Source: Syntrophobacterales bacterium (GTDB lineage Bacteria; Desulfobacterota; Syntrophorhabdia; Syntrophorhabdales; WCHB1-27). Taken from it: DNA of 6,090 bases. The DNA lies in the NCBI GenBank assembly GCA_017881765.1, contig JADGQN010000306.1, positions 1 through 6,090 of the forward strand, in the 5' to 3' direction. The notes beneath the pieces are model-generated. The model was not told the DNA's origin, did no database searches, and saw only the letters and a list, made by a program, of their open reading frames with translations. The translations under genes were made by a program, and so were the position numbers. Shown here in pieces: positions 6,061 through 6,090 of the stretch; position 1 is the stretch's first letter; every line of letters begins with the position of its first letter.

Positions 6061-6090
6061 ATGGCTGGCTGTAAAGGAGAAGACCGCAGA
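6061..6090 (+). CDS. Possible start of a plus-strand gene cut by the window edge
   Basis: ATG 6061 opens the reading MAGCKGEDRR before the window ends. The support is a near-perfect Shine-Dalgarno sequence, AAGGAGGTG at 6042-6050, although GGAGG ends 12 bases before the ATG, which is longer than usual. TTGACA at 6015-6020 is too close to act as a -35 for a transcript carrying this site. Ten codons cannot identify a product. If real, the gene is divergent from the U32 gene and conflicts with a minus-strand frame read across the same bases. Confidence 0.3.
   Translation, partial: MAGCKGEDRR

Overview
The window looks like chromosomal sequence from an anaerobic bacterium, most likely a deltaproteobacterium in the broad sense (Desulfobacterota or Syntrophia-like). 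This is inferred from three things: a molybdenum hydroxylase whose FAD subunit carries an Fe-S insertion, a UbiE/MenG quinone methyltransferase, and intergenic spaces crowded with palindromic repeats. No marker gene fixes the taxon.

Layout, left to right. (1) Positions 1-1735, plus strand: the 3' end of a xanthine-dehydrogenase-family molybdopterin-binding subunit, followed by the complete FAD subunit. The FAD subunit has a cysteine-rich insertion of the kind that binds an extra [4Fe-4S] cluster in HcrB (4-hydroxybenzoyl-CoA reductase) and PaoB (aldehyde oxidoreductase). The two genes are separated by a near-symmetric 125-bp palindromic element. The small 2Fe-2S subunit is not in view and probably lies to the left. 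(2) Positions 1736-2147: 412 bp without a gene, holding four copies of a 27-28-bp hairpin repeat arranged as two inverted pairs. One pair is nested in a 144-bp element with terminal inverted repeats. (3) Positions 2148-2939: a clear UbiE/MenG C-methyltransferase. (4) Positions 2940-3170: a GC-rich tract of short hairpin-bearing tandem repeats. (5) Positions 3178-3804: a second, smaller class I SAM methyltransferase of unknown substrate. (6) Positions 3806-5632, minus strand: a U32-family protein (RlhA/YegQ type) with two four-cysteine sites, convergent with the methyltransferase and separated from it by one base. (7) Positions 5633-6090: mostly unassigned DNA that may carry the start of another plus-strand gene at 6061, or eroded minus-strand coding sequence.

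How the genes relate. The two hydroxylase subunits form one enzyme and almost certainly one operon. UbiE/MenG completes menaquinone (or ubiquinone) for anaerobic respiration. The neighbouring methyltransferase may be co-transcribed with it, but nothing in its sequence names a substrate. U32 proteins of this type hydroxylate RNA in E. coli, so this one may modify rRNA or tRNA. I see no defence system, CRISPR array, rRNA or tRNA gene, or transposase. The most unusual content is the repeat population between the genes.
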